Below, piece by piece: positions 17,758 through 25,876 of a stretch of 64,000 bases of DNA. Source of the stretch: DATGJX01 sp963830545 (GTDB taxonomy: Bacteria > Vulcanimicrobiota > Vulcanimicrobiia > Vulcanimicrobiales > Vulcanimicrobiaceae); contig CAWHMK010000001.1 in NCBI GenBank assembly GCA_963830545.1, positions 1,550,001 through 1,614,000 of the forward strand. The letters run 5' to 3'. Position numbers and translations under genes: made by a program. The notes under the pieces were generated by a model. That model had not been told where the DNA came from, ran no database searches, and saw only the letters and a program-made list of their open reading frames with translations. Position 1 is the stretch's first letter. Every line of letters starts with the position of its first letter.

Positions 17758-18933
17758 CTGTCTACCACGGGAATCGTTGTCGATCGCGGACTCGAAGGCG
17801 TCGTCGTCGGCAGCACGCTGCTCAGTAACGTCGAAGGAAGAGAAGGACGCTTAACCTTCCGCGGATACGACATCCACGACCTCGCCCCGAACGCTTGTTT
17901 CGAAGAAGTCGTTCACCTGCTGCTTTACGGATCGCTGCCGACCGACGAGCAGCTCGCCGCGCTCAAGAAAGAACTGGGCGCGCACCGCTTGATTCCGGAG
18001 CCGCTCATCAACGCAATGGAACGCGCGCCGAAAAACGCGTGGCCCATGGACGTTTTGCGCACGATCGTTTCGGGGTTGGCGCTGTTCGTCGAAGTCGATC
18101 CGAAGGGCGCGCACGTTTCCGACGTGCATACCGCGGTCGAACTGATTGCGAAGATTCCGACGATCGTGGCGATGTGGGATCGCATCCGCCGCGGGCTCGA
18201 ACCCATCGAACCACGCACCGATCTTTCGCAGGCGGCAAACTTCTTGTACATGTGCCGCGGCGAGGTTCCATCGGACATTGCGGAAGACGCGATGGACACG
18301 TATCTCGTCCTGCTCGCCGACCATTCGTACAACGCCTCCACGTTTTCCGGGCGCGTCACGGCGTCGACGAAAGCCGATCTCTACGCCGCGGTTACCGCGG
18401 CCATCGCGACGCTCCAGGGCGAAGCGCACGGCGGCGCCGCGAGCGCCGTCGGACGCGTGCTGCTCGAGATCGGTAAACCGGAGCGTGCCGAAAAATACGT
18501 GCGCGAAGTGCTGGCGCGCGGCGAGCGGATCATGGGAATGGGCCACCGCGAGTACAAAGTGCGCGACCCGCGAGCACAGCATTTGGAAAACGTCGCCAAA
18601 AAACTCAGCGACATCACCGATCCGAAGTGGTACAAGATCGCGCGCGCACTCGAAGACGCGTCGAACGAAGTGCTGCAAGAAACCAAACCCGATAAGCGGA
18701 TCTACGCGAACGTCGATTTCTACAGCGCCCCGCTGTTTTACAGTTTGGGTTTCCCGGGCGACGAGTTCACGCCGATCTTCGCGTGCGGCCGAATCGCCGG
18801 CTGGACGGCGCACATCCTGGAGCAGCTCGCGGACAACCGTCTGATTCGTCCGCAGGCGGCGTATTCGGGACCCGCGGTGCATCCGTTCGAACCGATCGAA
18901 CGGCGCAGGGCCAACGGCCAGTCGCACAATTAG
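17758..18933 (+). CDS. gltA: Citrate synthase, apparent CTG start
   Basis: A type II citrate synthase of about 391 residues condensing oxaloacetate and acetyl-CoA. Conserved parts are GLEGVVVGSTLLSNVEG and LTFRGYDIHDLA at the N-terminus, HGGAASAVGRVLLE, GMGHREYKVRDPRA (active-site His), NVDFYSAPLFYSLGF and FACGRIAGWTAHILEQ. 2-methylcitrate synthase is a close alternative. The conserved N-terminus has no ATG, GTG or TTG between the in-frame stop TAA at 17731 and the first motif. The only candidate is CTG at 17758, with a strong GGAGGA seven bases upstream. The stop abuts the hisB ATG directly. Confidence 0.88.
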   Translation: MSTTGIVVDRGLEGVVVGSTLLSNVEGREGRLTFRGYDIHDLAPNACFEEVVHLLLYGSLPTDEQLAALKKELGAHRLIPEPLINAMERAPKNAWPMDVLRTIVSGLALFVEVDPKGAHVSDVHTAVELIAKIPTIVAMWDRIRRGLEPIEPRTDLSQAANFLYMCRGEVPSDIAEDAMDTYLVLLADHSYNASTFSGRVTASTKADLYAAVTAAIATLQGEAHGGAASAVGRVLLEIGKPERAEKYVREVLARGERIMGMGHREYKVRDPRAQHLENVAKKLSDITDPKWYKIARALEDASNEVLQETKPDKRIYANVDFYSAPLFYSLGFPGDEFTPIFACGRIAGWTAHILEQLADNRLIRPQAAYSGPAVHPFEPIERRRANGQSHN

Positions 18934-19521
18934 ATGAACGAACGCCGCGCGGGCGCGATCGAGCGCACAACGAGGGAGACGTCAGTCGAATTGACGATCG
19001 ACCTCGACGGCGGCCCCATCGAAGTGTCCACGCCGGTCGATTTTCTCGATCACATGTTGGAAGCGTTCGCAAAGCACGCCGGCTGCGGGTTGTTCGTGCG
19101 CGCGACCGGCGACGGGATGGACCATCACCACGTCATCGAAGACGTGGGCATCGCGCTCGGCAGAGCAGTTTCGGATGCACTCGGCGAGAAACGCGGCATT
19201 GCGCGCTTCGGTTCGTGCATGGTGCCGCTCGACGAGGCGCTGATCGCGGCGTCCGTCGACATTTCCGGGCGGCCGTATCTCAATTTCCGCGTGACCTTTC
19301 TGCGCGAAGACTTGGGACAACTTCCGACCGAGATGATCGGCGAGTTTTTCCGAGCGGTTGCCGGCAACGCCAAGATCACCCTTCATTTGATTCAAATGCA
19401 CGGTCACGTCGCACACCACGTGTGCGAAGCGTCGTTCAAGGCATTTGCGCGCGCGTTTGCGCAGGCCAAGGCGCTTACCGCCGAGCAATCCGTTCCTTCG
19501 ACCAAAGGCGTGCTCGACTAG
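18934..19521 (+). CDS. hisB: Imidazoleglycerol-phosphate dehydratase HisB
   Basis: A 195-residue manganese enzyme for the sixth step of histidine synthesis, dehydrating imidazole glycerol phosphate. The family motifs are TPVDFLDHMLEAFAKHAG, the metal-binding MDHHHVIEDVGIALG and the second metal motif HVAHHVCEASFKAFARA. It is the monofunctional form without the HisN phosphatase domain. It starts directly at the citrate synthase stop and is followed by hisH and hisA; hisF, hisG, hisD, hisC and hisI are not in the window. Confidence 0.95.
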   Translation: MNERRAGAIERTTRETSVELTIDLDGGPIEVSTPVDFLDHMLEAFAKHAGCGLFVRATGDGMDHHHVIEDVGIALGRAVSDALGEKRGIARFGSCMVPLDEALIAASVDISGRPYLNFRVTFLREDLGQLPTEMIGEFFRAVAGNAKITLHLIQMHGHVAHHVCEASFKAFARAFAQAKALTAEQSVPSTKGVLD

Positions 19522-19566
19522 TGTGGTATCTCACCAGTTCGCTGCAAGAGCGACACTAAGCGCGCG

Positions 19567-20175
19567 ATGCTGACCGTCATCGACTACGGAGGCGGGAATC
19601 TCGGCTCGCTGGTGGCGGCGCTTCGGCGCCGTGGCGCGGCGTTCGCGATAACCGACGATGCCGGGACGCTCGAGCAGGCGGATGCAGCCGTGCTCCCCGG
19701 CGACGGTGCGTTTCGCGCAACGATGCACGCACTCGGCGAGCGCGACCTGGATCGCGCGATTCTGCGGCACATTCGCGCCGGCAAACCATTTCTCGGCATC
19801 TGCGTCGGTATGCAGATTCTCTTCGACGAGAGCGACGAGTTCGGCATCACGCGCGGGCTGGGCATTTTCGCCGGAAGGGTATCGCGTTTCGAATCGGCCC
19901 CGCGCGTGCCGCACATGGGATGGAATACGCTTGAAGTCTGCGCGGAGCATGCATTCGTCGAAGGAATTACCGGTGAAGCATACGCCTATTTTTTGCACTC
20001 CTTTCGCGCGCCCGCCGGCGACGACACCGCCGCCGCGTGCACGTACGGCGACCGCTTCGCCGCCGTCGTCGCGCGCGGAAACGTCATGGGCACGCAGTTT
20101 CATCCGGAAAAAAGCCAGCATACCGGTGCGCGGCTGCTCGACAATTTCTTGAAAATCGCAGAGGAGGTGCGTTAG
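19567..20175 (+). CDS. hisH: Imidazole glycerol phosphate synthase, glutaminase subunit HisH
   Basis: A 202-residue class I glutamine amidotransferase that supplies ammonia to HisF. The N-terminus IDYGGGNLGSL, the nucleophile elbow GICVGMQILFD (catalytic Cys), and the His-Glu pair in TQFHPEKSQ are all present. It partners a HisF that must be encoded elsewhere. It starts 45 bases after hisB; the stop TAG shares its last base with the hisA GTG. Confidence 0.95.
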   Translation: MLTVIDYGGGNLGSLVAALRRRGAAFAITDDAGTLEQADAAVLPGDGAFRATMHALGERDLDRAILRHIRAGKPFLGICVGMQILFDESDEFGITRGLGIFAGRVSRFESAPRVPHMGWNTLEVCAEHAFVEGITGEAYAYFLHSFRAPAGDDTAAACTYGDRFAAVVARGNVMGTQFHPEKSQHTGARLLDNFLKIAEEVR

Positions 20176-20894
20176 TGCTCGTCATTCCGGCAATCGATCT
20201 GCGCGGCGGGAAGTGCGTGCGCATGCAGCAGGGCGATCCATCTCGCGAAACAACGTACGACAAAGATCCGGTGGAGCGGGCGAAATCGTTCGTCGCCGGG
20301 GGGGCCAAACAGCTCCACGTCATCGATCTCGACGGCGCGTTCGGATCGGGCCAAAACGACGAGGCCATCGCGCGCATTTGCCGCGCCGTCGACGTTCCTG
20401 TTCAAACCGGCGGCGGGATCCGCACGCTGGCGCACGCGCGAGCGCGATTGAATGCCGGCGCGGCATACGTGATTCTCGGAACGCTTCTGGTCAAAGACGA
20501 GCGCACGGCGCGGAACATCGTGCACGAACTCGGCGAACGCGTCTTTGCAGGCGTCGATGCGCGCGGCGGCGTCGTAGCCGTACACGGGTGGCAAGCCGGA
20601 ACGGAGATCGACCGCGACGCGCTCGTGACACGCGTTGCGCAGTGGGGAATCGGGCGCGTGGTCTTCACGGAGATTTTGCGCGACGGCACCGGCGGGGGGT
20701 TCGACGTCGACGCGCTGCGCAAAGTCGCATCGCTGGCGGAAATTCGCGTCACTGCGAGCGGCGGTGCGCGCACCACGGAAGATCTGCGGGCACTTCGAAT
20801 GGCGGTGCCGTCGAACGTCGATGCGTGCGTTATCGGACGCGCGCTGTACGAAGGGACGCTCGATATCGGCGAGGCAATCGCGGCACTCGCTTAG
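20175..20894 (+). CDS. hisA: ProFAR isomerase HisA
   Basis: A 239-residue TIM-barrel isomerase converting ProFAR to PRFAR in histidine synthesis. Motifs are IPAIDLRGGKCVRM with the catalytic Asp, HVIDLDGAF, VQTGGGIRT (phosphate loop), FTEILRDGTGGG (second catalytic Asp) and TASGGART. The GTG start has GAGGAGG upstream inside hisH. A TrpF-like dual function (PriA) cannot be excluded. Its TAG overlaps the stop of the convergent stalk-domain gene. Confidence 0.94.
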   Translation: MLVIPAIDLRGGKCVRMQQGDPSRETTYDKDPVERAKSFVAGGAKQLHVIDLDGAFGSGQNDEAIARICRAVDVPVQTGGGIRTLAHARARLNAGAAYVILGTLLVKDERTARNIVHELGERVFAGVDARGGVVAVHGWQAGTEIDRDALVTRVAQWGIGRVVFTEILRDGTGGGFDVDALRKVASLAEIRVTASGGARTTEDLRALRMAVPSNVDACVIGRALYEGTLDIGEAIAALA

Positions 20895-22093
20895 CGCACG
20901 ATTGGGGTTGCGCGCGGCATTGGGCGCGGTAACGGAAGCGGTCGCGGCGCGGGTGCGGGCGGGTGCGGCAGCGGCGCCGGTGTATGCACGGGCGCAGAAG
21001 TATGCACTGGTGCAGATGTGCGCACCGGTGCGGGCGTGTGCGTGGGTGCCGGCGCCGGCGTCGGTGCGGTGCGGCGCGGTCCCGCATGGCGCGGCCCAGG
21101 TGACGGAAGCGGGCGACCCGGCAACGGTTGCGTGTACAGTCCGACGATTGCCGGCATCGGAACCTCGTACTCTTGGCCGTTCCACGACGTGTAAATTGCC
21201 GTCACAATGCACGATGGCATCCAAAATCCGCTCGGCGCCGGAAAGCTCGCTTCGTAGATGGAGCCGTACCCGTTGTTCCACAAACCGTAGTCGTAACCCA
21301 AACCGCAGAGTTGTAATTCCGCGCTGCCGCCAGGCGGCGCGACGAGCGTGAAATGCATCCAGTCGCCCGGATAGAGCATGGACGGTCCGCTCGCGTAGAA
21401 CCGATAGTCGTACGTGGAAAACGCGGGCGCATCCGCCGGGGCTTGCAGTGAAGTCTCGAAGGTCCACGATTCCGAGAAGCGCTCCTGCGCGAGCGTTCGT
21501 CCTTCGAACACGACGGTATGCGGCCCGCGGCTCAGTCCGGTGCGCGGCATATACGTTATCGTACTGCCGTCGAACGAGGCGAGCGATGTAACGTCTGCGC
21601 CGTCGACGCTCAGCGTGACGGCGCCGGGCGATGCGCCGGCGGCTCCGAGCGATGCCGAAATCGTCGGATATGCCGTGCTCGCGACGGTGTTCGGAGCGGG
21701 AGTGATCTCACCGATCTGTACTTCCGACCCTTCGCGTGGCACTGTTCGCACCGGCGGTAGGGTGACGCTGACCAGTTTCGCGCGCGCGTCGTATCCGACA
21801 ACACCGCCGAATGCGCGCGCGGCGAAACGCAGCGGCACGTACGTCATTGCAGCGACGATGCGCGGCGGAACCTCCAGGAATATCGTATGACCGTCGACCG
21901 TTGCGGTGTGCGATCCGATGGTGACCCGGACGTCGTGGGCGGCATTGCGCGCGATGACGACGCGCCCTCGCGGATCGTACCGGACGTCGGCACCGAGCGC
22001 GGAGAACGCGGCGCGCATCGGAAGCAGCACGCGTCCGCGTTCGACGATCGCAGCAACGTCGATTGGGCGCTCGTTCACCGTTACGGCAAGCAT
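20891..22093 (-). CDS. Stalk-domain (copper amine oxidase N-terminal-like) protein with Pro/Thr-rich tail
   Basis: A 400-residue protein. Residues 1-110 are two copies of the Cu-amine-oxidase N-terminal-like stalk fold: RGRVLLPMRAAFSALGADV and TYVPLRFAARAFGGVVGYD. A middle beta-rich, Ig-like region (about 130-220, GLSRGPHTVVFEGRTLAQE) and a Tyr/Trp-rich module follow. The last 70 residues are low-complexity Pro-Ala-Thr repeats (SAPVHTSAPVHTPAP). Such proteins are normally exported and cell-wall associated, yet no signal peptide is seen; the ATG is only five bases after the alr stop. Either the export signal is missing through a start or sequence problem, or the protein stays inside. Function unknown. 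Confidence 0.75.
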   Translation of the reverse strand: MLAVTVNERPIDVAAIVERGRVLLPMRAAFSALGADVRYDPRGRVVIARNAAHDVRVTIGSHTATVDGHTIFLEVPPRIVAAMTYVPLRFAARAFGGVVGYDARAKLVSVTLPPVRTVPREGSEVQIGEITPAPNTVASTAYPTISASLGAAGASPGAVTLSVDGADVTSLASFDGSTITYMPRTGLSRGPHTVVFEGRTLAQERFSESWTFETSLQAPADAPAFSTYDYRFYASGPSMLYPGDWMHFTLVAPPGGSAELQLCGLGYDYGLWNNGYGSIYEASFPAPSGFWMPSCIVTAIYTSWNGQEYEVPMPAIVGLYTQPLPGRPLPSPGPRHAGPRRTAPTPAPAPTHTPAPVRTSAPVHTSAPVHTPAPLPHPPAPAPRPLPLPRPMPRATPIVR

Positions 22094-22097
22094 GTGT

Positions 22098-23237
22098 CTA
22101 TTCCGGTAACGGTGCGTAGGCTCGCGGCAGTTCCACCGGCAAGCGCGTAACGATTTCGTAGTTGATCGTGTCGGCCCATTGCCCCCATTCGTCGGCGCTG
22201 ACCTCGGCGCCGTCCTGGCGCCCGAGCAGCACGACCTCGTCTCCGGGCTTCGCCTCCGGCGCGGCGGCCAGATCGATCATCGTCATGTTCATGCATACCC
22301 GGCCCGCGATGGGACAGCGCTGACCTGCGGTAAGAAACGCGCCACGGTTCGAAAGCGCGCGCGGAATCCCGTCCGCGTACCCCAGGGGAACGACGCCGAT
22401 GCGAGTCCGCTTGGGTGCGTGGTAACTGCCGCCGTAGCCGACCGGCGTCCCCGCCTCCACCGTCCGCACCGCAACGAGTGAGCTGTGAAGCGAAAGAGCC
22501 GGATGCAAACCGAATCGCGCGCCGTTCATCGCCGTACGCGTTTGGGGCGACGGCCACAGTCCGTAAAGCGCGATGCCGATGCGCACCATGTCCAAGCGCG
22601 TTTGCGGCCAAAGCATCGCGGCGGCCGACGCCGCGATGTGCCGAACGGGCCGCGCCCTGCGGGTTAGCAACGTGTGATCGACGGCTTCGACGACCCGGTT
22701 GAACGCATCCAGCTGGCCAACGGTAAAGGTCGAGTCTAATTCCTCCGCAGCGGCGAGATGGGAGAATATTCCGGCGATGTCCAGCTCTTGCAGGCGCGCG
22801 TAATCTTCGATCGCATCCGGGGCGTCGCGCGGATCGAGTCCAAGGCGCGTCGTTCCGGTGTCGATCTTCACGTGAACCGCAGCGCGCGCGTTTCGTTTGC
22901 GTGCTGCATTCGCGACGGCGCGCAAGTACGAACGCGTATCCCAGAGTGAGATCTCGACATTGCGCGCGAACGCTTCTTCCAGGTGCGCGCTTTCCACGGC
23001 ACCCATGACGAAGATCGGACGCGTTATACCTGCATCTCGCAAGACGGCTGCTTCGTCGAAGGAGTACACGCACAGACGGTGCGCGAACGCTTCGACGGTG
23101 CGCGCGACGGGGACGATGCCGTGGCCGTACGCGTTGCCTTTGACGACGAATGCGGCCTTCGCGGGCGCGACCAAATCGCGTAGAGCGCGTGCGTTGCGCG
23201 CGATCGCATCGAGCGAAACGCGGATGCCGCCGATCAT
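22098..23237 (-). CDS. alr: Alanine racemase
   Basis: A 379-residue PLP enzyme making D-alanine for Ddl and MurF. The PLP lysine is K33 in VVKGNAYGHG (usually VVKANAYGHG; Gly replaces Ala here). Further motifs are KIDTGTTRLGL, HIAASAAAML, RIGIALYGLWP, GYADGIPRAL and GRVCMNMTMIDL. The ATG at 23237 overlaps the stop of the upstream membrane gene as ATGA, but only once a one-base shift in that gene is corrected. As the sequence stands the two frames read through as a false membrane-racemase fusion. Confidence 0.93.
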   Translation of the reverse strand: MIGGIRVSLDAIARNARALRDLVAPAKAAFVVKGNAYGHGIVPVARTVEAFAHRLCVYSFDEAAVLRDAGITRPIFVMGAVESAHLEEAFARNVEISLWDTRSYLRAVANAARKRNARAAVHVKIDTGTTRLGLDPRDAPDAIEDYARLQELDIAGIFSHLAAAEELDSTFTVGQLDAFNRVVEAVDHTLLTRRARPVRHIAASAAAMLWPQTRLDMVRIGIALYGLWPSPQTRTAMNGARFGLHPALSLHSSLVAVRTVEAGTPVGYGGSYHAPKRTRIGVVPLGYADGIPRALSNRGAFLTAGQRCPIAGRVCMNMTMIDLAAAPEAKPGDEVVLLGRQDGAEVSADEWGQWADTINYEIVTRLPVELPRAYAPLPE

Positions 23238-23696
23238 TTCAGGCGCGCAACGAGCGCAATAGGAACGCCGAAAAAGACGGTGTGCGCGAGTACCGCCCAC
23301 ATATACCGAGAGGAGATCGGGAACCTTCAGCGCCTGCACGCTGAAGAGCACGAATTGCATCACGACGTAGACGACGAGTCCGAAAATGAAGCCGGAAATC
23401 AGCGGCTGCTTGTTGATTGCCGGTTTCGTTTGCGCCGTATAGGCATAGCCGATTCCCCAGCAGATGCTCACGGCAAAATGCATGGCTGCGCCGGCCCAGG
23501 CGTACGACGCGGACGCGAACGCAACGCGTCCGAGCGCCGTCGAAGCGACGAATTGCCAAAGCGAGAGAATGCTCGCATGCGCTGGAACCAAGCTGGCAAG
23601 GTAGACGAACGCATCGAAAAAGATGCCGCCCACAATGCCCGCCAGCACGCCGGACAGCACAATGCGGCTCCAATTGAAGGGAGCAGCGAAAGCCAT
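23234..23696 (-). CDS. Small integral membrane protein, frameshift near 23288
   Basis: The protein has about 153 residues and four predicted membrane segments, including VLSGVLAGIVGGIFFDAFVY and LISGFIFGLVVYVVMQFVLF. No family is assigned. The frame from 23696 runs in sequence into alr after VGGTRAH. If one base near 23285-23291 is removed, the text continues as HTVFFGVPIALVARLK and ends at a TGA overlapping the alr ATG. That gives a sensible hydrophobic C-terminus and a canonical overlap, so a one-base insertion in the sequence is likely. A role in cell wall metabolism is suggested only by adjacency. Confidence 0.7.
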
Positions 23697-23767
23697 ACGC
23701 TTCTCGCTTCAAACTTAATGCGGGCGTAACCCTGCTTGCGCTGCATTTATTGTACGATACACACACG

Positions 23768-23884
23768 ATGCGCCGGAATTATGCGACCACCGTCGCGGAT
23801 GCCGTTATCTGGAGCAGTTCGTTCCTAATCGTAGCGTTTCTGCTGTTCGTAATGCTCAACGCCAGCCACCACTGGGTGCACTAA
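23768..23884 (+). CDS. Possible 38-residue single-pass membrane protein
   Basis: A short ORF from ATG 23768 to TAA, with a charged N-terminus (MRRNYATTVADA), one strong hydrophobic segment (FLIVAFLLFVMLNA) and a His-rich end (SHHWVH). No clear ribosome binding site. A weak promoter pair, TTGCGC at 23736 and TACACA at 23758 with a 16-base spacer, lies upstream; if real, the transcript would be nearly leaderless. Judged plausible because of its position between a divergent gene and the next plus-strand gene. Confidence 0.35.
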   Translation: MRRNYATTVADAVIWSSSFLIVAFLLFVMLNASHHWVH

Positions 23885-23937
23885 GCAACCAGCGCATCGG
23901 CTGAGCGAGCGGCATACGCCCCGCGCGCGGGTAAAGA

Positions 23938-24864
23938 GTGAGCGTGCTGGGTCAGCAATTGGGAACCATCCTGGCGCGCACCGATCCATTCGACATTGCC
24001 CAAGGTTTGGAACGTCACATCCGTTCGCTTTCCGGCGAGCGTGTGCGGCAACTTATCACTACCGCGCAAGGGCGAATGAACGAATGGTACCGCGCCGAGT
24101 TTCTGCCGCTGCTCGAAGAGCGCGACGACGAGCGTCTGAAGAACGCTTTTTCGAATACGCTCAAGAGTAATCTGCGTGCAATTCCGATGTTCGGCCCGAC
24201 GTTTTGCGAGGGTGTGATTTCCGAAACTCCCGGAGATCGCGCCGTCGGTTTGGGCGAGGAAAGCTCCTCGCGGCAGCGGTTTCGGCCGGCGGCCTTTGCC
24301 GTGATGGCGCTAACGCTCGTATTGGGCGGCGCTGCTGCGGAACACATTTTCAGCGACGCGCGGGCAACGTCGCAAACCCCCGCCGTCACGATCACTCCGC
24401 AGCCGCCTCCGCCGCGACCGGTTCGCCCCATCGGGGTTGCCGTTCCGCCGCGGCGGCACGTTTCATCTTCGATGCCGCGCCGACAGGCTTCGCGTCCCTA
24501 TGTCCCGTCAAACTCTAACTCCGCTGCGCTCGCCGTTGAGCCGGTCGTGCCGTGGCACGAACCGCCACCCTCCGTCCGGCGTACCGTTCCCCCCGGAGCC
24601 GGCGTGAAGACTATCACCGTAAGCGCCGCGACGCCTCAGCCGTCGCCTTCGCCGAGTGACATCGACGTGAGCGACATGCCTCAGGCGTATACCGACGCGA
24701 CGCCTCTTCCGCAGGGCGAGACCGCTCCACCGGCACAGGCGGCCGCGGCCGAAAAGCTGGCGACCCCGACGCCGCGCCCCCGCAAGTCGTGGCTGCATCG
24801 CGCCGTGATGCACCTCGATCCGTTCAAATCTCGCGACAACCCGAGTCCGGCGCCGCGGCGATAG
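23938..24864 (+). CDS. Single-pass membrane protein with Pro-rich C-terminal domain
   Basis: A 308-residue protein of unknown function, GTG start. Residues 1-110 are helical and soluble-looking (FDIAQGLERHIRSL, RLKNAFSNTLKSNLRAIPMF). One membrane segment follows near 120-140 (FAVMALTLVLGGAAAEHIF). The remaining 165 residues are dominated by Pro, Ser, Thr and Ala (QPPPPRPVRPIG, TPQPSPSPSD). The layout suggests a cytoplasmic helical domain with an extracytoplasmic linker that could span the periplasm, loosely TonB-like, but no TonB C-terminal domain is present. Confidence 0.7.
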   Translation: MSVLGQQLGTILARTDPFDIAQGLERHIRSLSGERVRQLITTAQGRMNEWYRAEFLPLLEERDDERLKNAFSNTLKSNLRAIPMFGPTFCEGVISETPGDRAVGLGEESSSRQRFRPAAFAVMALTLVLGGAAAEHIFSDARATSQTPAVTITPQPPPPRPVRPIGVAVPPRRHVSSSMPRRQASRPYVPSNSNSAALAVEPVVPWHEPPPSVRRTVPPGAGVKTITVSAATPQPSPSPSDIDVSDMPQAYTDATPLPQGETAPPAQAAAAEKLATPTPRPRKSWLHRAVMHLDPFKSRDNPSPAPRR

Positions 24865-24944
24865 ATCCCGCTTCCCAGCCGCGCCTCATGGTTGCAGCGT
24901 ACGGTAATGCATCTCACACTCTCGAGGCACGGACGTAACGATAC

Positions 24945-25436
24945 ATGAAACGCGAAATCGTCTTTTCGCTCAGCGCAGCGGTCGCACTGGCCTTCGCGCT
25001 GGGGGGCTGCAATTCGAATTCCAACCCGAGCGTCGGTCCGACGCTCGGACCAACGTGCACGCTGCCCAGCGGTACCCAAACCTCGCTGGTCTATCCGGCA
25101 TCCGGCTCGACCGGCGTCAGCGACGCGAACGGGACGATCGTCATCGGCTCGACCACCGCACTTCCGGTCGGGCAGTCCGGGCAAGATTGGGACATCTGGT
25201 TCAGCGATGCCGTCACCAGCGGCGCTCTCGCGCCTCTCAACTCGAGTACGTCGCCGACCAGCGCCACGCCGCCGTTCCCGTCACCCAGCGCGACGCCGAC
25301 GTTCCCAAATCCGCAGTATCAGCAGCAGTCCGCCGGAATTCCATTTGCCGCAGGTCAGACGGTCACGGTCTACGTGAACAACCGGGCGAGCGGCGATAAC
25401 TGTACGCCGTTGCAAATCGGCCAGTTCAGCACGTAA
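24945..25436 (+). CDS. Putative lipoprotein
   Basis: A 163-residue protein with a lipoprotein signal peptide: basic MKRE, a hydrophobic stretch, and the lipobox ALGGC. The mature part is rich in Ser, Thr, Pro and Asn (SSTSPTSATPPFPSPSAT) and contains a Big-domain-like stretch TSLVYPASGSTGVSDANGTI, as seen in Ig-like surface proteins. It ends about 30 bases before the groES promoter. Function unknown; surface anchoring is inferred from the lipobox. Confidence 0.72.
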   Translation: MKREIVFSLSAAVALAFALGGCNSNSNPSVGPTLGPTCTLPSGTQTSLVYPASGSTGVSDANGTIVIGSTTALPVGQSGQDWDIWFSDAVTSGALAPLNSSTSPTSATPPFPSPSATPTFPNPQYQQQSAGIPFAAGQTVTVYVNNRASGDNCTPLQIGQFST

Positions 25437-25465
25437 TTCCCGGCCCGGCGAGCCGGCCAAACTGC

Positions 25466-25528
25466 TTGCAGTCTCCGCTGGAGTCTGCTAAAATTCCATG
25501 GCTGGCACTCTACTGCTGAGAGTGCCAA
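25466..25528 (+). promoter_or_regulatory. groESL promoter with CIRCE operator
   Basis: TTGCAG at 25466-25471, a 17-base spacer, and TAAAAT at 25489-25494 form a strong sigma70 promoter. Eight bases further is a CIRCE element at 25502-25528: arms TGGCACTC and GAGTGCCA around nine bases (TACTGCTGA). CIRCE (TTAGCACTC-N9-GAGTGCTAA) is the binding site of the heat-shock repressor HrcA, itself refolded by GroEL. The site covers the start of transcription, so repression by an HrcA encoded elsewhere is expected. Confidence 0.93.
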
Positions 25529-25552
25529 TCCTAGAACTTTTGGAGGTTTTAC

Positions 25553-25858
25553 GTGAATCTCAAGCCTTTGGGCGATCGCGTGGTCGTAGAGCACGTCGAG
25601 CAGCAAGACAAGAGCGCAGGCGGCGTGTTTCTCCCGGACACTGCCAAAGAGAAGCCGCAAGAGGGCATGGTCCGTGCGGTCGGATCCGGCCGCACGCTCG
25701 ACAACGGCACGAAGATCTCGATGGACGTGAAGGTCGGCGATCGCATCATCTACTCGAAGTACTCCGGCTCCGAAGTCAAGATCGACGGCAAAGAGTACCT
25801 CATCATTTCTGAAAAAGACGTCCTGGCCATCGTCGACAAAGTCCCGGCTGGCGTATAA
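25553..25858 (+). CDS. groS: Co-chaperonin GroES
   Basis: A 101-residue GroES (Cpn10) that caps the GroEL cage as a heptamer. The N-terminus LKPLGDRVVVEHVEQQDKSA, the mobile loop SAGGVFLPDTAKEKPQ and the roof beta hairpin VGDRIIYSKYSGSEVKIDG are standard. The start is GTG, preceded by TGGAGG at about 7 bases. It is the first gene after the CIRCE-controlled promoter and 18 bases upstream of groEL. Confidence 0.97.
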   Translation: MNLKPLGDRVVVEHVEQQDKSAGGVFLPDTAKEKPQEGMVRAVGSGRTLDNGTKISMDVKVGDRIIYSKYSGSEVKIDGKEYLIISEKDVLAIVDKVPAGV

Positions 25859-25876
25859 GGAGTTTTGTAAACAATA

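Noticed and set aside
20900..21100. DNA-level tandem repeat in the Pro/Thr/Ala codons
   Set aside because: It is explained by the low-complexity tail of the stalk-domain protein on the minus strand.
22098..23696. A 532-residue membrane-alanine racemase fusion resembling VanT
   Set aside because: The adjacent frame restores a proper membrane C-terminus and an ATGA overlap with alr, so a one-base insertion explains the fusion better.
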